NCBI GenBank assembly: GCA_014801595.1
Contig: JAAVDV010000023.1
Span: forward strand, 77,273-83,915
DNA: 6,643 bases
DNA from: Bacteroides sp.
GTDB taxonomy: Bacteria > Bacteroidota > Bacteroidia > Bacteroidales > Muribaculaceae
Reading direction: 5' to 3'
Part shown: positions 6,098-6,643 of the stretch, one piece after another
Layout of the letters: the number at the start of each line of letters is the position of its first letter
How positions within the stretch are numbered: position 1 is the stretch's first letter
Program-made: the position numbers and the translations under genes
The notes under the pieces: model-generated
Database searches by the model: none
Told to the model about the DNA's origin: nothing
Seen by the model: the letters and a program-made list of their open reading frames with translations, nothing else

Positions 6098-6643
6098 ATA
6101 TCTAAGAACACTGATGATTGTTTGCGGCTTCATAGGGGGTGCCACATTGCCCTCAAATGCCCAGTATGGCAACACCGTATGCGAGGGAAGAACATGGGAT
6201 TATTATCTGCAAGAAAATACTCCTGACAATCCACATCTGTCCCGGGAGATGACGGGATACCACTTCAGCGGCACAGAAGTGGTGGGAGAACAAGTATATG
6301 CCGTGTTCCGTGATGCTGAGGATAATCCCCTTGCCCTCATGCGGGAGGAGGACCGCAAGCTATATCTCTATGTTCCTGGGAAAAATGATTCAACCGAAAT
6401 CGGGTCTGGTTCTGAGGTGTTGAATGATGAACGTATACCTGTAACTGGCGAAGTGTTGCTATATGACTTCTCCATCAAGCCGGGAGGGGAATTCAGCAGT
6501 GTGGGATTCGATGATCTTAATATAAGATACGGAATCCTGATACAATGTGAGGTTACTTCGGATCGCATGTTTGAATTTGGCGGGGAAGAGTTTACAGTTC
6601 AAGAATTCAATACTGTCCCAGACCTCTTTGAACCAGATTTCAA
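6084..6643 (+). CDS. Secreted protein of unknown function, probable T9SS cargo (3' partial)
   Basis: The ATG at 6084 opens a frame that runs without a stop through the window end (186 complete codons). It starts inside the protease gene in another frame, overlapping it by 14 bases, which points to translational coupling. Residues 1-27 are a signal peptide (MKRIEYLRTLMIVCGFIGGA, then TLPSNAQ), with likely cleavage after NA. The mature part begins YGNTVCEGRTWDYYL, and later has KLYLYVPG and VLLYDFSIKPGGEFSS. This style (W-x-Y near the start, then LLYDFS) recurs in Bacteroidales exported proteins that carry a C-terminal sorting domain; the C-terminus is outside the window, so that is a prediction. 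No enzyme motif is visible. Its GC content (about 58% over 6241-6360) is well above that of the protease core before it. Confidence 0.75.
   Translation, partial: MKRIEYLRTLMIVCGFIGGATLPSNAQYGNTVCEGRTWDYYLQENTPDNPHLSREMTGYHFSGTEVVGEQVYAVFRDAEDNPLALMREEDRKLYLYVPGKNDSTEIGSGSEVLNDERIPVTGEVLLYDFSIKPGGEFSSVGFDDLNIRYGILIQCEVTSDRMFEFGGEEFTVQEFNTVPDLFEPDF

Noticed and set aside
6368..6568. Open frame on the - strand near the window end
   Set aside because: It lies opposite the signal-peptide gene starting at 6084, which is supported by its leader and by the overlap with the protease gene.

Overview
The window looks like a chromosomal stretch from a gut-type member of the Bacteroidales, most likely Muribaculaceae or a close relative. 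The support is indirect but consistent: secreted proteins ending their signal peptides in (H/N)AQ, a gingipain-family protease, a type IX secretion (T9SS) type A C-terminal sorting domain, a TPR/transmembrane/HTH regulator of a kind common in Bacteroidetes, AT-rich start regions without Shine-Dalgarno sequences, and a Bacteroidetes-type promoter (TTG / TAnnTTTG). No genus can be fixed from the sequence alone. All genes are on the + strand.

Layout. (1) 1-1745: the 3' part of a gene for a membrane-tethered regulator with a TPR-like N-terminal half, one membrane helix, a coiled coil and a C-terminal HTH-like end. (2) 1746-1970: intergenic region with a hairpin just after the regulator and a good Bacteroidetes promoter candidate at 1915-1946. 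(3) 1971-2377: a small secreted Ig-like (DUF3244-like) protein gene whose signal-peptide region is split by an exact 20-bp tandem duplication. The leader now stops after 30 codons, and the mature domain is open again from an ATG that overlaps that stop (ATGA). (4) 2407-3567: an exported protein with an S74-type intramolecular chaperone domain and a C-terminal T9SS sorting domain. (5) 3647-6097: a C25 (gingipain-like) cysteine protease with signal peptide, propeptide, His/Cys catalytic candidates and a beta-rich C-terminal region without a recognisable sorting domain. (6) 6084-6643: the start of another secreted protein, overlapping the protease gene by 14 bases and running off the window.

Genes 3 to 6 are closely spaced (29 bp, 79 bp, 14-bp overlap), all encode or once encoded exported proteins, and probably form one operon read from the promoter near 1940. 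A reasonable reading is a cell-surface/secreted-protein operon downstream of a membrane-bound regulator that could control it. That control is inference from position only.

The most notable points are the 20-bp duplication, which looks recent (both copies identical) and could be an on/off or export/no-export switch, a simple loss-of-function mutation, or an assembly error; the abrupt GC drop inside the regulator gene (about 64% in bases 1-210 versus about 43% in 241-480, counted by hand); and the AT-rich core of the protease gene.
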